Assembly: GCA_034439875.1 (NCBI GenBank)
Contig: JAWXBG010000011.1
Span: forward strand, 1 to 25,710
Origin: JAWXBG01 sp034439875
GTDB lineage: Bacteria; Bacteroidota; Bacteroidia; Flavobacteriales_D; Sanyastnellaceae
DNA length: 25,710 bases
Direction: 5' to 3'
Every line of letters begins with the position of its first letter. Position 1 is the stretch's first letter. The translations under genes and the position numbers were made by a program. The notes beneath the pieces are model-generated. The model had not been told where the DNA came from. It saw nothing but the letters and a program-made list of their open reading frames with translations, and searched no databases. Shown one piece after another: positions 14,527-23,093 of this stretch.

Positions 14527-16101
14527 ATGAAATTATCAGTTTTTTTCTTGATGTTTTGTTCAGTACTTACTTTTTCCGCCCAGGAAGATGATAAAATACA
14601 AGCCGAGCGCACTTTACTATGGCACTTGCAATCTCCAACGGATGAACTAAGTGGTATTCAAGCCAAATCGGCCTATGATTTTCTTCAATCCAAAAAATCT
14701 GTTCCCATCATTGTTGCGGTAATTGATAGTGGCACAGAGACAGCCCATCCTGAATTGAGTTCTATGATATGGGTGAATGCAGATGAAATAGCAGGAAATG
14801 GCATCGACGACGATAAAAATGGATACATAGACGACGTGAATGGTTGGAGTTTCATCGGTGGAGCCCAAGGTGATGTGGAACACGATAATCTCGAGTTCAC
14901 CAGAGTTTTCAAAGATTTAAAGTCACGTTTCGAGGGCAAAAGCAAAGTCCAAATCAATAAATCTGAAATGGCAGACTTTGAAAAATATGAGCGTTTCGTT
15001 AAGGAATACGATCAACGTCTTTCGAAAGCCAAAGAAGAACAAATGGGTTTTGATCAGTTTATGGCTGTCTACAAGATGGCCGACATGACAGCAAAAAAGA
15101 CCTTGAACAAAGAAACCTACACGATCGACGATGTGTATGGTATGAGTGCGGATGATGAATATTCGGCGGCTATTCGCGAAATTTTAATCTATGCACTTGA
15201 AGAGGATCTGCCTTCTCAAATCGATGAAATTCGTTCACACTTTACAGATCAATTTGAATATAGCTACAATCTGAATTTTGATCCTCGCTATCTAGTAGGG
15301 GATAATTATTTGGATCCGAACGAAAAGTTCTATGGCAACAACCACAACGATGGTCCGAAGGCTGAACACGGCACCCACGTGGCCGGAATTATCGGTGCTT
15401 TGAACAATGGAATAGAAGCCGAAGGTGTTGCGCATAATGTAAAAATCATGCCTATAAGATGTGTTCCAAATGGAGATGAGCGTGACAAAGACGTTGCTAA
15501 TTCCATTCGATATGCAGTGGACAATGGCGCCAAAATCATCAATATGAGTTTTGGTAAAAGTTATTCTCCTTTCAAAGGAGTTGTAGACGAGGCAATCCAA
15601 TATGCTGAATTGAAAAATGTACTATTGATCCATGCCTCTGGAAATGATTCCAAAAACAATGATGTAAGTAAAAATTTCCCAACAGCTTTTTACGACAATG
15701 GAAAAAAGTGCAGCACTTGGATAGAAGTGGGAGCTAGCGACTACCTGATTTTCGATCTATCTGCAGATTTTTCAAATTACGGAAAAAAGAAGGTCGACTT
15801 ATTTGCTCCGGGAGTTGATATTTATAGCACTTATACCAATCAATCTTATAAAAAAGAAAGCGGAACAAGTATGGCAGCACCTGTCGTTTCAGGCGTTGCA
15901 GCCGAGTTGTGGTCGTACTATCCTGAACTCACGGCAAAAGAGGTAAAAGCAATTTTAGAGAAGAGTTCTGTGAAATACAAGAACACCAAAGTTGGAGCTC
16001 CAGGCAATCCGGAAAAGAAAGTGACATTTGGTAGTTTATCTAAAACTGGAGGTGTTGTAAATCTTTACAATGCAGTTCTGCTCGCCGAAAAGATGAAGTA
16101 G
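14527..16101 (+). CDS. Secreted subtilisin-family (S8) serine protease
   Basis: A peptidase of family S8, probably periplasmic or exported. ATG 14527 is chosen over the in-frame ATG 14458 because it begins a normal signal peptide (MKLSVFFLMFCSVLTFSAQ), giving 524 residues. The catalytic residues are all present: Asp67 (VAVIDSGTETAHPEL), His281 (HGTHVAGIIGA), the oxyanion Asn373 (HASGNDS) and Ser448 (SGTSMAAPVVSG). The Asp-His distance is 214 residues, far more than the few tens usual in subtilisins; the insert (about 125-265) is charged and helix-like. There is no recognisable inhibitor propeptide and no T9SS domain at the C terminus. It stands alone and converges on the NADH dehydrogenase gene with a 3-base gap. 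Confidence 0.94.
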   Translation: MKLSVFFLMFCSVLTFSAQEDDKIQAERTLLWHLQSPTDELSGIQAKSAYDFLQSKKSVPIIVAVIDSGTETAHPELSSMIWVNADEIAGNGIDDDKNGYIDDVNGWSFIGGAQGDVEHDNLEFTRVFKDLKSRFEGKSKVQINKSEMADFEKYERFVKEYDQRLSKAKEEQMGFDQFMAVYKMADMTAKKTLNKETYTIDDVYGMSADDEYSAAIREILIYALEEDLPSQIDEIRSHFTDQFEYSYNLNFDPRYLVGDNYLDPNEKFYGNNHNDGPKAEHGTHVAGIIGALNNGIEAEGVAHNVKIMPIRCVPNGDERDKDVANSIRYAVDNGAKIINMSFGKSYSPFKGVVDEAIQYAELKNVLLIHASGNDSKNNDVSKNFPTAFYDNGKKCSTWIEVGASDYLIFDLSADFSNYGKKKVDLFAPGVDIYSTYTNQSYKKESGTSMAAPVVSGVAAELWSYYPELTAKEVKAILEKSSVKYKNTKVGAPGNPEKKVTFGSLSKTGGVVNLYNAVLLAEKMK

Positions 16102-16127
16102 CTTTTAAGGAACTTTGCTCTTAAAAG
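16102..16127. terminator. Possible bidirectional terminator hairpin
   Basis: CTTTTAAG (16102-16109) and CTTAAAAG (16120-16127) form a perfect 8-bp stem with a 10-base loop between the convergent protease and NADH dehydrogenase genes, overlapping the last codons of the latter. The stem is AT-rich and no long T run follows, so efficiency is doubtful. Confidence 0.35.
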
Positions 16128-17379
16128 GTCTGATGATTAGTCGCAGATCCCTGCTATGGCGTAAATAGTTTTGTGCCCAATGCAAGAGCACCACGAGTTT
16201 ATTTCGAAAACCAATGAGCTGGTAAATATGCACAAACAACCAAGAAATCCAGGCAAACCATCCGGTAAGTTTCAAGTGAGGCAGTTCCGTTACAGCTTGT
16301 GCCCGACCGATAGTAGCCATAGCACCCAGGTTTTTGTATTCATAGGGTTTATAGGCTTTGCCTCCATTTTTGCGAAGTAGATTTTCAGCAAGTTGTTTGC
16401 CCTGTTGTATGGCTGCTTGGGCCATCATGGGATGACCATCGGGGAAATCGCTGGTACTCATTCTAGCCACATCACCTATCGCAAAAACATGAGTATGTCC
16501 GGCAACCTGATTAAATTCGTTGACAGCGATTCTGCCTTTTACGATGGCTTCTGTGCCAAGTCCATTGGGTATAATTGCCTTTACTCCCGCAGCCCAAATT
16601 AGAGTAGAACCCCACAATTCGCGGCCATCGGCAGTTAATGCCTTCTGTCCATCAAATTCAGTAACACGGGTATTTAAGTGAATTTCAACTCCCATTTTTT
16701 TCAAAATCTTTAGTGCATGGGCCGAAGAACTTTCAGTCATTTCTTTCAAAACCCTGCTGTTGGCGTCGACCAAATGAATATCCATCTCATTCATATTCAT
16801 GTCTGGATAATCCTTGGGAAGGATATCCTTCTTTAATTCCGCAATGGCACCTGCAAGCTCAACTCCTGTTGGACCCCCACCTACAATGATGATGCTCATC
16901 AATGATTCCTTTTCTTGAAGATCATTTCGCAGCAAGGCCTTTTCCAGATTTTGAAGCATAAGACTTCGAATGTCGAGCGCATCCGAGATGGTCTTCATTG
17001 GCATTGCTCTTTCTTCAATGCTTTTGATACCGAAAAAGTTGGACGTCGCACCGGTAGAAATCACTAGGTAGTCATAAGTGATACTTCCAATGTCTGCATG
17101 CACGGTGTTATTGGCCGTGTCAATTTCCGTCACTTCCGCCATTCTGAAAAACGAATTGCTATAGTGATTGAAAATTTTCCTGAAAGGATAAGCAATACTT
17201 CCAGACTCCAATCCAGCAGTAGCTACTTGATATAACAGTGGTTGAAAGGCATGATAATTCTGTCTGTCGAGTAATACAACTTGAATGGGTTTATTTCGAA
17301 GTGCTTTTGCAAGTCTGAGTCCACCAAATCCACCGCCGACAATTACAACACGCGGATTTTTAGTTTGAGGTATGTTCAC
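16105..17379 (-). CDS. ndh: Type II NADH dehydrogenase (NDH-2)
   Basis: A single-subunit flavoprotein that passes electrons from NADH to quinone at the inner face of the cytoplasmic membrane without pumping protons. The FAD-binding dinucleotide motif VVIVGGGFGGLRLAK is at residues 11-25 and the NADH-binding motif IIIVGGGPTGVELAG near 163-177. The third FAD-contact motif FAIGDVAR is near 300, followed by the quinone-site-like AQAAIQQGKQLAENL. The C-terminal portion (GWFAWISWLFVHIYQLIGF) is the membrane-attachment region of the family. The 424-residue length is typical. It is the last gene of a minus-strand run, 10 bases after the methyltransferase stop. Other pyridine nucleotide-disulfide oxidoreductases are less likely. 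Confidence 0.93.
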   Translation of the reverse strand: MNIPQTKNPRVVIVGGGFGGLRLAKALRNKPIQVVLLDRQNYHAFQPLLYQVATAGLESGSIAYPFRKIFNHYSNSFFRMAEVTEIDTANNTVHADIGSITYDYLVISTGATSNFFGIKSIEERAMPMKTISDALDIRSLMLQNLEKALLRNDLQEKESLMSIIIVGGGPTGVELAGAIAELKKDILPKDYPDMNMNEMDIHLVDANSRVLKEMTESSSAHALKILKKMGVEIHLNTRVTEFDGQKALTADGRELWGSTLIWAAGVKAIIPNGLGTEAIVKGRIAVNEFNQVAGHTHVFAIGDVARMSTSDFPDGHPMMAQAAIQQGKQLAENLLRKNGGKAYKPYEYKNLGAMATIGRAQAVTELPHLKLTGWFAWISWLFVHIYQLIGFRNKLVVLLHWAQNYLRHSRDLRLIIRPFKSKVP

Positions 17380-17389
17380 TTAATTTTTT

Positions 17390-18028
17390 TCAGTTTGTTC
17401 TTTGATAAACATAGAAGTCGCTCCAGCTACCTTTTTCAGGGCCATATTTTGAAAGTGGAAAAGGATTGGCTTCGTGCAAAATGCATTGCCATTGAGGGAA
17501 TGTTTTTTGCAAATCTTCAGTAAAAACCCTCGGCTTCACATGTGCCGCATAGTTTCCGCTTGAGGTATTAACACTGTAAATAATCACAGATCGATCTGCA
17601 CTAGCAAATAATGCATGAAGATAATCTGTGTAGGTTTTGTCTTCTATTAGATGGTAGAGAACATCAAGAGAAAGGGATAATTCGGCCGACCATTTACTCG
17701 AGTTATTCTCAAGGCACTCAAATTTTTTGGTATGATCTCCCGTATATTTTTTCTTACAAATTTCAATAGCAGTTTTAGAAACATCTAGCCCAATGTAATG
17801 AGGATACTTCGCTAATCGCAATTGATCCCCGTCTCCGCAGCCCCAATCTATCACACTTTCTATTTTATTTTCTTTTACAAATTTGTTGAGGAAATTGGCC
17901 TTGTATTGAGCCAGTTCTCCAGAACTCCCTGCTCCGGAATCGCCACCCGAACGATATCTGCATTCCCAATATGTAGCAGTGCCGGGAAAAGGTTTTCTCA
18001 AAAGGCGCGAAAATATTTTTTGAATCAT
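17390..18028 (-). CDS. Class I SAM-dependent methyltransferase
   Basis: A small soluble methyltransferase of unknown substrate. ATG 18028 (MIQKIFSRLLRKPFPG) is chosen over an in-frame TTG at 18049 that would overlap the preceding gene; this gives 212 residues and a 4-base gap. SAM-binding motif I is SVIDWGCGDGDQL (about residues 57-69), followed by the acidic residue of motif II in YIGLDVSKTAIEICKKKY and the motif IV-like SLDVLYHLIED. The short N-terminal part contains TYWECRYRSGGDSG, which may shape the substrate pocket. Similar proteins occur in polysaccharide and envelope clusters. It sits between the peroxidase and NDH-2 genes, and a functional link with them is only suggested by spacing. 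Confidence 0.85.
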   Translation of the reverse strand: MIQKIFSRLLRKPFPGTATYWECRYRSGGDSGAGSSGELAQYKANFLNKFVKENKIESVIDWGCGDGDQLRLAKYPHYIGLDVSKTAIEICKKKYTGDHTKKFECLENNSSKWSAELSLSLDVLYHLIEDKTYTDYLHALFASADRSVIIYSVNTSSGNYAAHVKPRVFTEDLQKTFPQWQCILHEANPFPLSKYGPEKGSWSDFYVYQRTN

Positions 18029-18032
18029 ATCT

Positions 18033-19145
18033 TTAAAATGGATCCTCAAATTTAGGGTCCGAGATGAGCGAATAGTCGGTTAAAGTTTTTAGAAAGGCCA
18101 CCATAGCTGATTTCTCAAGATCTGTGAAAAGTATGTGCCTTGGATTCCCTCCAATTTGACCATCTGTAGTCAATCGGTCATCAAGATTTTCATGAGGAGC
18201 CACACCACTTGAATAATGTTCTACGGCATTCTCTAGTGTTACAAATCTACCGTCGTGCATGTAGGGTCCGGTCAATTCTACATTGCGCAGAGAAGGTACT
18301 TTAAACTTGCCGTTGTCGCTTTCATTTCCGGTAATTAGTCCCCTGCCATTGTCCGCATATTCAGAGTCAAGGCCATTATTGATAGCTTCATTCAGATGAA
18401 AATTGGCAGTAATATGGCAGTGGTTGCATTCCGTTTCATTGGAAATAAAAAGCGCATGTCCTAAAAATTCTTCTTCGGTAAAATTCGAAAAACCGATAGC
18501 AACTCCCTCGTCATATTTCGTTTGATAGGAAAGTATTGACCTCACAAATTGAGCCAGTGCTCTGGAAATTCGGGTGCTATTGATCTCTACATCGCCAAAA
18601 GCTGCAGTGAATAATTCGGGGTAGTATGGAATATTTTTAAGTCGAGTAATCAAGGCATCCATGGTCATACCCATTTCTAGGGGATCTTGAATGGGAAATA
18701 GGACTTGATTTTCTAAACCATTCACTCTATTATCCCAAAAAAAGCGCGATGAGTATCGGGCATTTACAATATGACTGGTATTGCGATGAGTGAACAATCC
18801 GGAATGACCGCGACTTAAAGGATGTGGATCGGCAAATCCATTTTTTTGATGATGACAGGATCCACAAGATGTCGATTTATTGACAGAAAGATTTACATCG
18901 TAAAATAGAACTCGGCCAAGCGTTGCGCCTTCATTCGTTACTTGATTGTCGCCACCATAGTCTACAAGATTGAGGAGAGGGTTTGTATCAAAATGCTCCG
19001 GCAAGTCGATGTCTGCATACTGATACAAAACATCAGGTATACTCGGATACTTGAGTTGACTATTTATTTGTTCTTCGTCTTTTTCGCATGAAATCAAAAA
19101 GAGAATTGGAGTGGTCAGAAGAAAATATTTAATCAAAGATTTCAT
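18033..19145 (-). CDS. Di-haem cytochrome c peroxidase lipoprotein (CcpA/MauG family)
   Basis: Predicted to reduce hydrogen peroxide, or to act as a MauG-like oxidase, with electrons from periplasmic cytochromes. The leader ends LFLISC, giving a lipid-attached Cys20. Two haem c sites are present: Cys94-x2-Cys97-His98 (CGSCHHQ) and Cys240-x2-Cys243-His244 (CNHCHIT). Between them are family landmarks RNTSHIVNARYSSRFFWDNR and FPIQDPLEMGM, and after the second haem VPSLRNVELTGPYMHDGRF, whose Met is a candidate distal ligand. Length 370 residues is normal. The start overlaps the stop of the upstream surface-protein gene by 4 bases (ATGA), and the methyltransferase follows 4 bases later. Maturation requires the cytochrome c assembly system, not in this window. 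Confidence 0.93.
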   Translation of the reverse strand: MKSLIKYFLLTTPILFLISCEKDEEQINSQLKYPSIPDVLYQYADIDLPEHFDTNPLLNLVDYGGDNQVTNEGATLGRVLFYDVNLSVNKSTSCGSCHHQKNGFADPHPLSRGHSGLFTHRNTSHIVNARYSSRFFWDNRVNGLENQVLFPIQDPLEMGMTMDALITRLKNIPYYPELFTAAFGDVEINSTRISRALAQFVRSILSYQTKYDEGVAIGFSNFTEEEFLGHALFISNETECNHCHITANFHLNEAINNGLDSEYADNGRGLITGNESDNGKFKVPSLRNVELTGPYMHDGRFVTLENAVEHYSSGVAPHENLDDRLTTDGQIGGNPRHILFTDLEKSAMVAFLKTLTDYSLISDPKFEDPF

Positions 19146-20818
19146 CTCAATACTTGAATGTATCCTTCTTTGTTACCAGCAGTGCCTGAGCCACACTGAC
19201 TCTCATATTGCAGCGTGTAAAAATAAGTTCCTTCATCAGCATCTTCAGCTCTCCATCTTCTCTTTCCTCCTGCTGATTCGTATACCATTGCGCCCCATCG
19301 ATTGAATACTTTGAGGTCGTATTTAACGAAAATAGAGGTCAGATCAAATTCGGGATCAAGAGCTAGGAAGGGCGCCCAATCACTGTTCCAGGAGTCCAAA
19401 TTGGGGCTAAACACATTTGGGAAAACCATTTGATTGAGGTCTAGCACAAACTCATCTGCCGAAACAACTGCAACAACATCAGTGTCGGAACAACCATTTT
19501 CAGTATTTGTAACAATCACTTGGTAAGTACCTGTAGATCCTGCAGTGGCAGTTTCACTTCCGGCACCCGATACAATTGATCCATCGGTTGTAGTCCATAC
19601 AAAATTAACAGGCTGATCAGGACTGACTAATGCCGGACCTAGATTGGTTGTGGGTTTAAGGCAGGAAAGGGAATCAGGAACCCCCGCATTAACAGAGATG
19701 GCCTGATTGGGAACTGATACTTGCTGAATGAGCGAACAACCATTCTGATCAGTAACTCCTACATTGTAATTTCCACCACCGAGATCATCAAATTCGGGAT
19801 CATTCTGCTGAATTCCATTAATAGTATAAATGAAAGGAGCACTTCCTCCATTCACGTCGTCTACAGTGATAGTTCCGCCCTGACCATTGCATGCTGTTTC
19901 AGTGCTTACTTCGAAAACCATGGGAGCGTTCACATTAAAAGTATAAGTTCCCGAACCTTCGTTGCCACATAGATCGGTGACGTAATTGTTTACATCAATA
20001 ATTTCAATCGTATATGAACCCGCATTTGTGATTTGAGATCCAAGACTTATCGTAATCATGTTGTCCATTTCTATTCCTCCATTTGTGGGCTCGAAATCAG
20101 TAATAGTATAATCACCACCTGGTCCGCTGATAACGAAGTCTCCATTTTGAACCGTGCTCAATACGATGTTTTCGGAGAATGTTAGAATCAATTCAGTGTT
20201 CGCACAATTGGCTTGTACATTGAGAATAGAGGGAGGAACTTGATCGTACAGACTTGCTGTGGAAGATCCAAAGTCGAGGGTATATCCGGCATTAGAGCCC
20301 GTCCAATTCATTACGATTAGAGCAAATGTTTCACCGGCAGTTACCAAAAGATCACCATTAAAAGGCGGACCATTGAGATCACCAGGGCCATTGCTATTTC
20401 CAGTTCCCCCATTGTCTGTGGAAATCCCGGTGGCACCGTTAATCCCAAGAACTCCCCAAGAATTGCAGCTTACCTCGGGCGAAGTGCCATCTGCTATACC
20501 GGCGCAACCGTTTTGAGAAATATTAAAGAGCGACCAATCGTAGTCAGTGCCATCGTCATTTGGATCGAGAAAAAAGCTCAAGTTGCCATCTTCCTGCACT
20601 GTGAATATGTACCAAATTGAATTGACTTCACCGGAAGTCCCATTGCATCCAAAGGCCGGAGCGGGTTCGTAGACGTCGCCAGAACCCACTGGCGAGGTTT
20701 CTTCGCTGTAAAATGAATCACACAATACTATTCCACCTTCGCAGTCGCTCGTTGTTTGCGATAATGAAACACTGTAAAATACTAAAATGGATAAGACACA
20801 GAGTAAATCCCGATACAT
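19142..20818 (-). CDS. Large surface protein with SprB-like repeat and CHU_C (T9SS type B) domain
   Basis: An exported multidomain protein of 558 residues. A signal peptide (LLCVLSILVFYSVSLSQ) is followed by a Cys-rich beta domain (about 24-190, with WYIFTVQEDGNLSFFLDP) similar to N-terminal domains of gliding-motility-associated proteins. Then come an Ig-like domain (about 193-298, ILTFSENIVLS), an SprB-type repeat (about 313-375, YTINGIQQNDPEFDDLGGG), a PKD-like domain (about 380-455, FVWTTTDGSIVSG) and the C-terminal CHU_C domain (about 462-558, FPNVFSPNLD, VFNRWGAMVYES). The last domain sends the protein through the T9SS. It may be an adhesin or an extracellular scaffold. The gene overlaps the peroxidase start by 4 bases, hinting that the two work at the same surface. 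Confidence 0.9.
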   Translation of the reverse strand: MYRDLLCVLSILVFYSVSLSQTTSDCEGGIVLCDSFYSEETSPVGSGDVYEPAPAFGCNGTSGEVNSIWYIFTVQEDGNLSFFLDPNDDGTDYDWSLFNISQNGCAGIADGTSPEVSCNSWGVLGINGATGISTDNGGTGNSNGPGDLNGPPFNGDLLVTAGETFALIVMNWTGSNAGYTLDFGSSTASLYDQVPPSILNVQANCANTELILTFSENIVLSTVQNGDFVISGPGGDYTITDFEPTNGGIEMDNMITISLGSQITNAGSYTIEIIDVNNYVTDLCGNEGSGTYTFNVNAPMVFEVSTETACNGQGGTITVDDVNGGSAPFIYTINGIQQNDPEFDDLGGGNYNVGVTDQNGCSLIQQVSVPNQAISVNAGVPDSLSCLKPTTNLGPALVSPDQPVNFVWTTTDGSIVSGAGSETATAGSTGTYQVIVTNTENGCSDTDVVAVVSADEFVLDLNQMVFPNVFSPNLDSWNSDWAPFLALDPEFDLTSIFVKYDLKVFNRWGAMVYESAGGKRRWRAEDADEGTYFYTLQYESQCGSGTAGNKEGYIQVLR

Positions 20819-20837
20819 AAGGCTTTGGTTTGGTTGA

Positions 20838-20872
20838 TAAATATAGGAAACCTTACTTTATCAAGCACCAAA
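20838..20872 (-). promoter_or_regulatory. Possible promoter of the CHU_C gene
   Basis: Minus strand TTTG (20872 to 20869), 23 bases, TATATTTA (20845 to 20838), one mismatch to TAnnTTTG. It lies 20 bases before the ATG at 20818. Spacing is at the upper end of the usual range. If real, the five-gene run has an internal start here. Confidence 0.33.
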
Positions 20873-20916
20873 TCTTTTGAGCAAGTCAAAATTTGTCTAA
20901 AGCAACTATGAAATAA

Positions 20917-21273
20917 CTAGTTCGCTCCTTGTGCAATCCAAGCCTCAAGGAGGGCTATCTCGCAGTTGCTCAAAGGCTGACTCGGTGGCATGTCCCTTTG
21001 AACAACAGAACGGGCTTCGATTGACCCGTCTTGTCCGGCTGCAATGGCTGTTGCCGAATTAGAAAAGTCACCCGGTCCGTTTCCACCTGCTACATGACAG
21101 CCAGAGCTGGCACAGCGAGAATCGATGAGCAACTTGACATTGGCCGCATAATTCACAACAGCAGGTGTGTTACAATTTTCGTCGGGGTAAAGCTCCGATG
21201 CTACATCATAGTAACAACTAGAAAGTCCTAAAAGAAAAAGAAAGGAACCTGAGTAAATCCACGTTTTTTTCAT
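20917..21273 (-). CDS. Small cytochrome c-like lipoprotein with CX4CH haem motif
   Basis: A 118-residue lipoprotein: leader SGSFLFLLGLSSC (lipid on Cys20), then a domain with Cys54-x4-Cys59-His60 (RCASSGCHVAGG) and, 35 residues later, RDMPPSQPLSNCEIALLEAW, which matches the C-terminal half of the planctomycete-type small cytochrome domains where the Met (Met95) is the second axial ligand. The four-residue gap between the cysteines differs from the standard CXXCH. This spacing is known to me in such lipoproteins of Bacteroidota, but haem attachment is not proven. Cys34 and Cys103 might form a disulfide. It lies first in the minus-strand run, 98 bases before the CHU_C gene, and could pass electrons to the peroxidase two genes on. 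Confidence 0.8.
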   Translation of the reverse strand: MKKTWIYSGSFLFLLGLSSCYYDVASELYPDENCNTPAVVNYAANVKLLIDSRCASSGCHVAGGNGPGDFSNSATAIAAGQDGSIEARSVVQRDMPPSQPLSNCEIALLEAWIAQGAN

Positions 21274-21322
21274 TCGAAATAGATGATTTCTTAAAGTTTT
21301 TTCAATTTCTGATTATGCCTTG

Positions 21323-21330
21323 CAAACATA
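21323..21330 (-). promoter_or_regulatory. Probable -7 box before the CX4CH lipoprotein
   Basis: TATGTTTG (21330 to 21323, minus strand) fits TAnnTTTG exactly. The nearest TTG is only 15 bases further upstream, shorter than usual. The predicted leader is about 40 bases. Confidence 0.4.
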
Positions 21331-21428
21331 CAAAAAAGAACGAAACAAGTTTGAAGGAACTGATGAAATACAGCCTGTTTCGTTTTTTTTAGCTGTTTAC
21401 CTTATTTAATGAATTTGAGGCATAGCCT

Positions 21429-21454
21429 TTGCTAAAGCAAGAGTTGTAATTTTA
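21429..21454 (+). promoter_or_regulatory. Possible promoter and dyad before the MuiA-like gene
   Basis: TTGCT-AA-AGCAA (21429-21440) is followed by TAATTTTA (21447-21454), a one-mismatch -7 box 19 bases before the ATG at 21474. The dyad would lie between the promoter elements, as a repressor site might. Evidence is weak. Confidence 0.28.
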
Positions 21455-21473
21455 CACCCAATTGTAAATCTCA

Positions 21474-23084
21474 ATGAATAAAATACTCGCATTCATCGCA
21501 CTTTCTTTTTTTATCGGTAATTTAAGTGCCCAACAAAGCAAGTTGGTAGAATCAGAAATCACAGATGTCACACTTTTTCTTTCAGGAGCTCAGATAACTC
21601 ATGAGGCATCCGTTTCTCTCAAACTGGGTGAAAATGTGCTGAGATTAACCGACCTTACCATAAATCTTGATCCGAATTCCATTCAAGTGGAGGGCAACAA
21701 GGATTATACTATCATAAATGTTCGTCATGGCGTCAATTACCTTACCGATCAAAGCACCAATCCAAAGGTTAAGTCTGTTATGGATAGCCTTGAAAATGCT
21801 CAATTTCGTTTGCTTGAAAAGCAGAGTTTGAAGAGTGTTTATTATCAGGAGAAGGATATGCTAAATGCCAACAAAAGCATAAAAGGAAGTGATGCCGTAT
21901 TGGTTTCCGAAGATTTGGCTGAAATGGCTGACTTCTTCAGAAATAGATTGCGAGAAATTGAATACAAAATTCTAGAACTCAATCAGGATGAGAAGGGTTT
22001 GAATATCGAGATTCAGCGACTTCAGAATTACCTCAACTCGTTGAATGCTCGAAGAAACACCAATCCAAGTGAAATATTTGTAACCATAGCTGCCGATAAA
22101 GCTGTTACAGCTCAGATCAGAGTAAGTTACTTGGCGTATAGTGCAGGATGGATTCCTACGTATGATTTGCGTTCGAGCGACATCAATCAACCTATAGAGA
22201 TGGTTTATAAGGCCAAAGTTTTTCAATCAACAGGCAATGATTGGGAGAATGTGAATCTGACCTTGTCTACAGGAAATCCGACAACAGGTGGTCAATCACC
22301 GGTTTTGAATCCATGGTTTGTGTACTTGTACGATCCTTATAGAAAAGATAAAGGCTATGGTAAAAGCGAGGTTTATGAGGAAGACGCAAGGCCAAGTGCC
22401 GTATATGATACTATAGAATTGAAAAAGGATCAATCATTCAGGTCAATGGACGATAACGTTGTGCAGACCGAAAGTGTAGTAAGTACAGAGTTCAAGATCA
22501 CCATTCCCTACGATGTTCCTGCAGACGGGCAATACTACGATGTAGAAATGCAGCGCGAGTCGTTAACTGCTAAATACGATTATTACAGTGCCCCTAAAAT
22601 CGATTCTGATGCATTTCTGCGCGCTCAGTTAACAGATTGGATGCAGTACAGTTTATTGCCCGGAGAAAGTAATATTTATTTCAGAGGAACTTATGTGGGC
22701 AAAGCGTATATTGATCCTGCAATGGCCAATGACACGCTCAATCTTTCTTTGGGAAGAGATAAGAGCATAACTGTAGACAGAAAAATGCTAAGTGATTTTT
22801 GCAGGACAAGTTCTTTGGGAGGAAATACCAAAACCACCAAAGCATTCGAGACTACGATTGTCAACACTAAAAAAGTTCCAATCACCTTTGTACTCGAAGA
22901 CCAGCTACCACTTTCACAGAATGCAGATATCACTGTGGAAATGGAAGAGATCAGCGGAGCGGTACACGATGCTACAACAGGCAAGTTGACTTGGAATCTC
23001 ACCATTGCACCGGGAGAAACGGTTAAAAAGCAACTTAGGTACTCAGTTAAATACCCTAAAAAGAAGTTGATCAGTGGACTTTAG
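21474..23084 (+). CDS. DUF4139 / mucoidy inhibitor MuiA-family exported protein
   Basis: A 536-residue exported protein of a widespread family whose biochemical role is not established; the MuiA name comes from an effect on mucoidy in another organism. A signal peptide (ILAFIALSFFIGNLSAQ) precedes a DUF4140-type N-terminal domain (about 25-115, ITDVTLFLSGAQITHEASVS, LTINLDPNSIQVEG). A helical, probably coiled-coil segment (about 100-185) follows, then the long DUF4139 beta domain (about 195-534) with RVSYLAYSAGWIPTYDLRS, NDWENVNLTLSTGNP and, near the end, APGETVKKQLRYSVKYPKKK. Length and domain order are typical and no part is missing. It stands alone on its strand, divergent from the cytochrome-like lipoprotein and convergent with the DUF1569-like gene 9 bases away. 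Confidence 0.92.
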   Translation: MNKILAFIALSFFIGNLSAQQSKLVESEITDVTLFLSGAQITHEASVSLKLGENVLRLTDLTINLDPNSIQVEGNKDYTIINVRHGVNYLTDQSTNPKVKSVMDSLENAQFRLLEKQSLKSVYYQEKDMLNANKSIKGSDAVLVSEDLAEMADFFRNRLREIEYKILELNQDEKGLNIEIQRLQNYLNSLNARRNTNPSEIFVTIAADKAVTAQIRVSYLAYSAGWIPTYDLRSSDINQPIEMVYKAKVFQSTGNDWENVNLTLSTGNPTTGGQSPVLNPWFVYLYDPYRKDKGYGKSEVYEEDARPSAVYDTIELKKDQSFRSMDDNVVQTESVVSTEFKITIPYDVPADGQYYDVEMQRESLTAKYDYYSAPKIDSDAFLRAQLTDWMQYSLLPGESNIYFRGTYVGKAYIDPAMANDTLNLSLGRDKSITVDRKMLSDFCRTSSLGGNTKTTKAFETTIVNTKKVPITFVLEDQLPLSQNADITVEMEEISGAVHDATTGKLTWNLTIAPGETVKKQLRYSVKYPKKKLISGL

Positions 23085-23093
23085 AAGGTTCCT

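Noticed and set aside
15292..15600. 102-residue minus-strand frame within the protease
   Set aside because: Antisense to the catalytic His region of the protease; composition is unlike a protein and no start context is seen.
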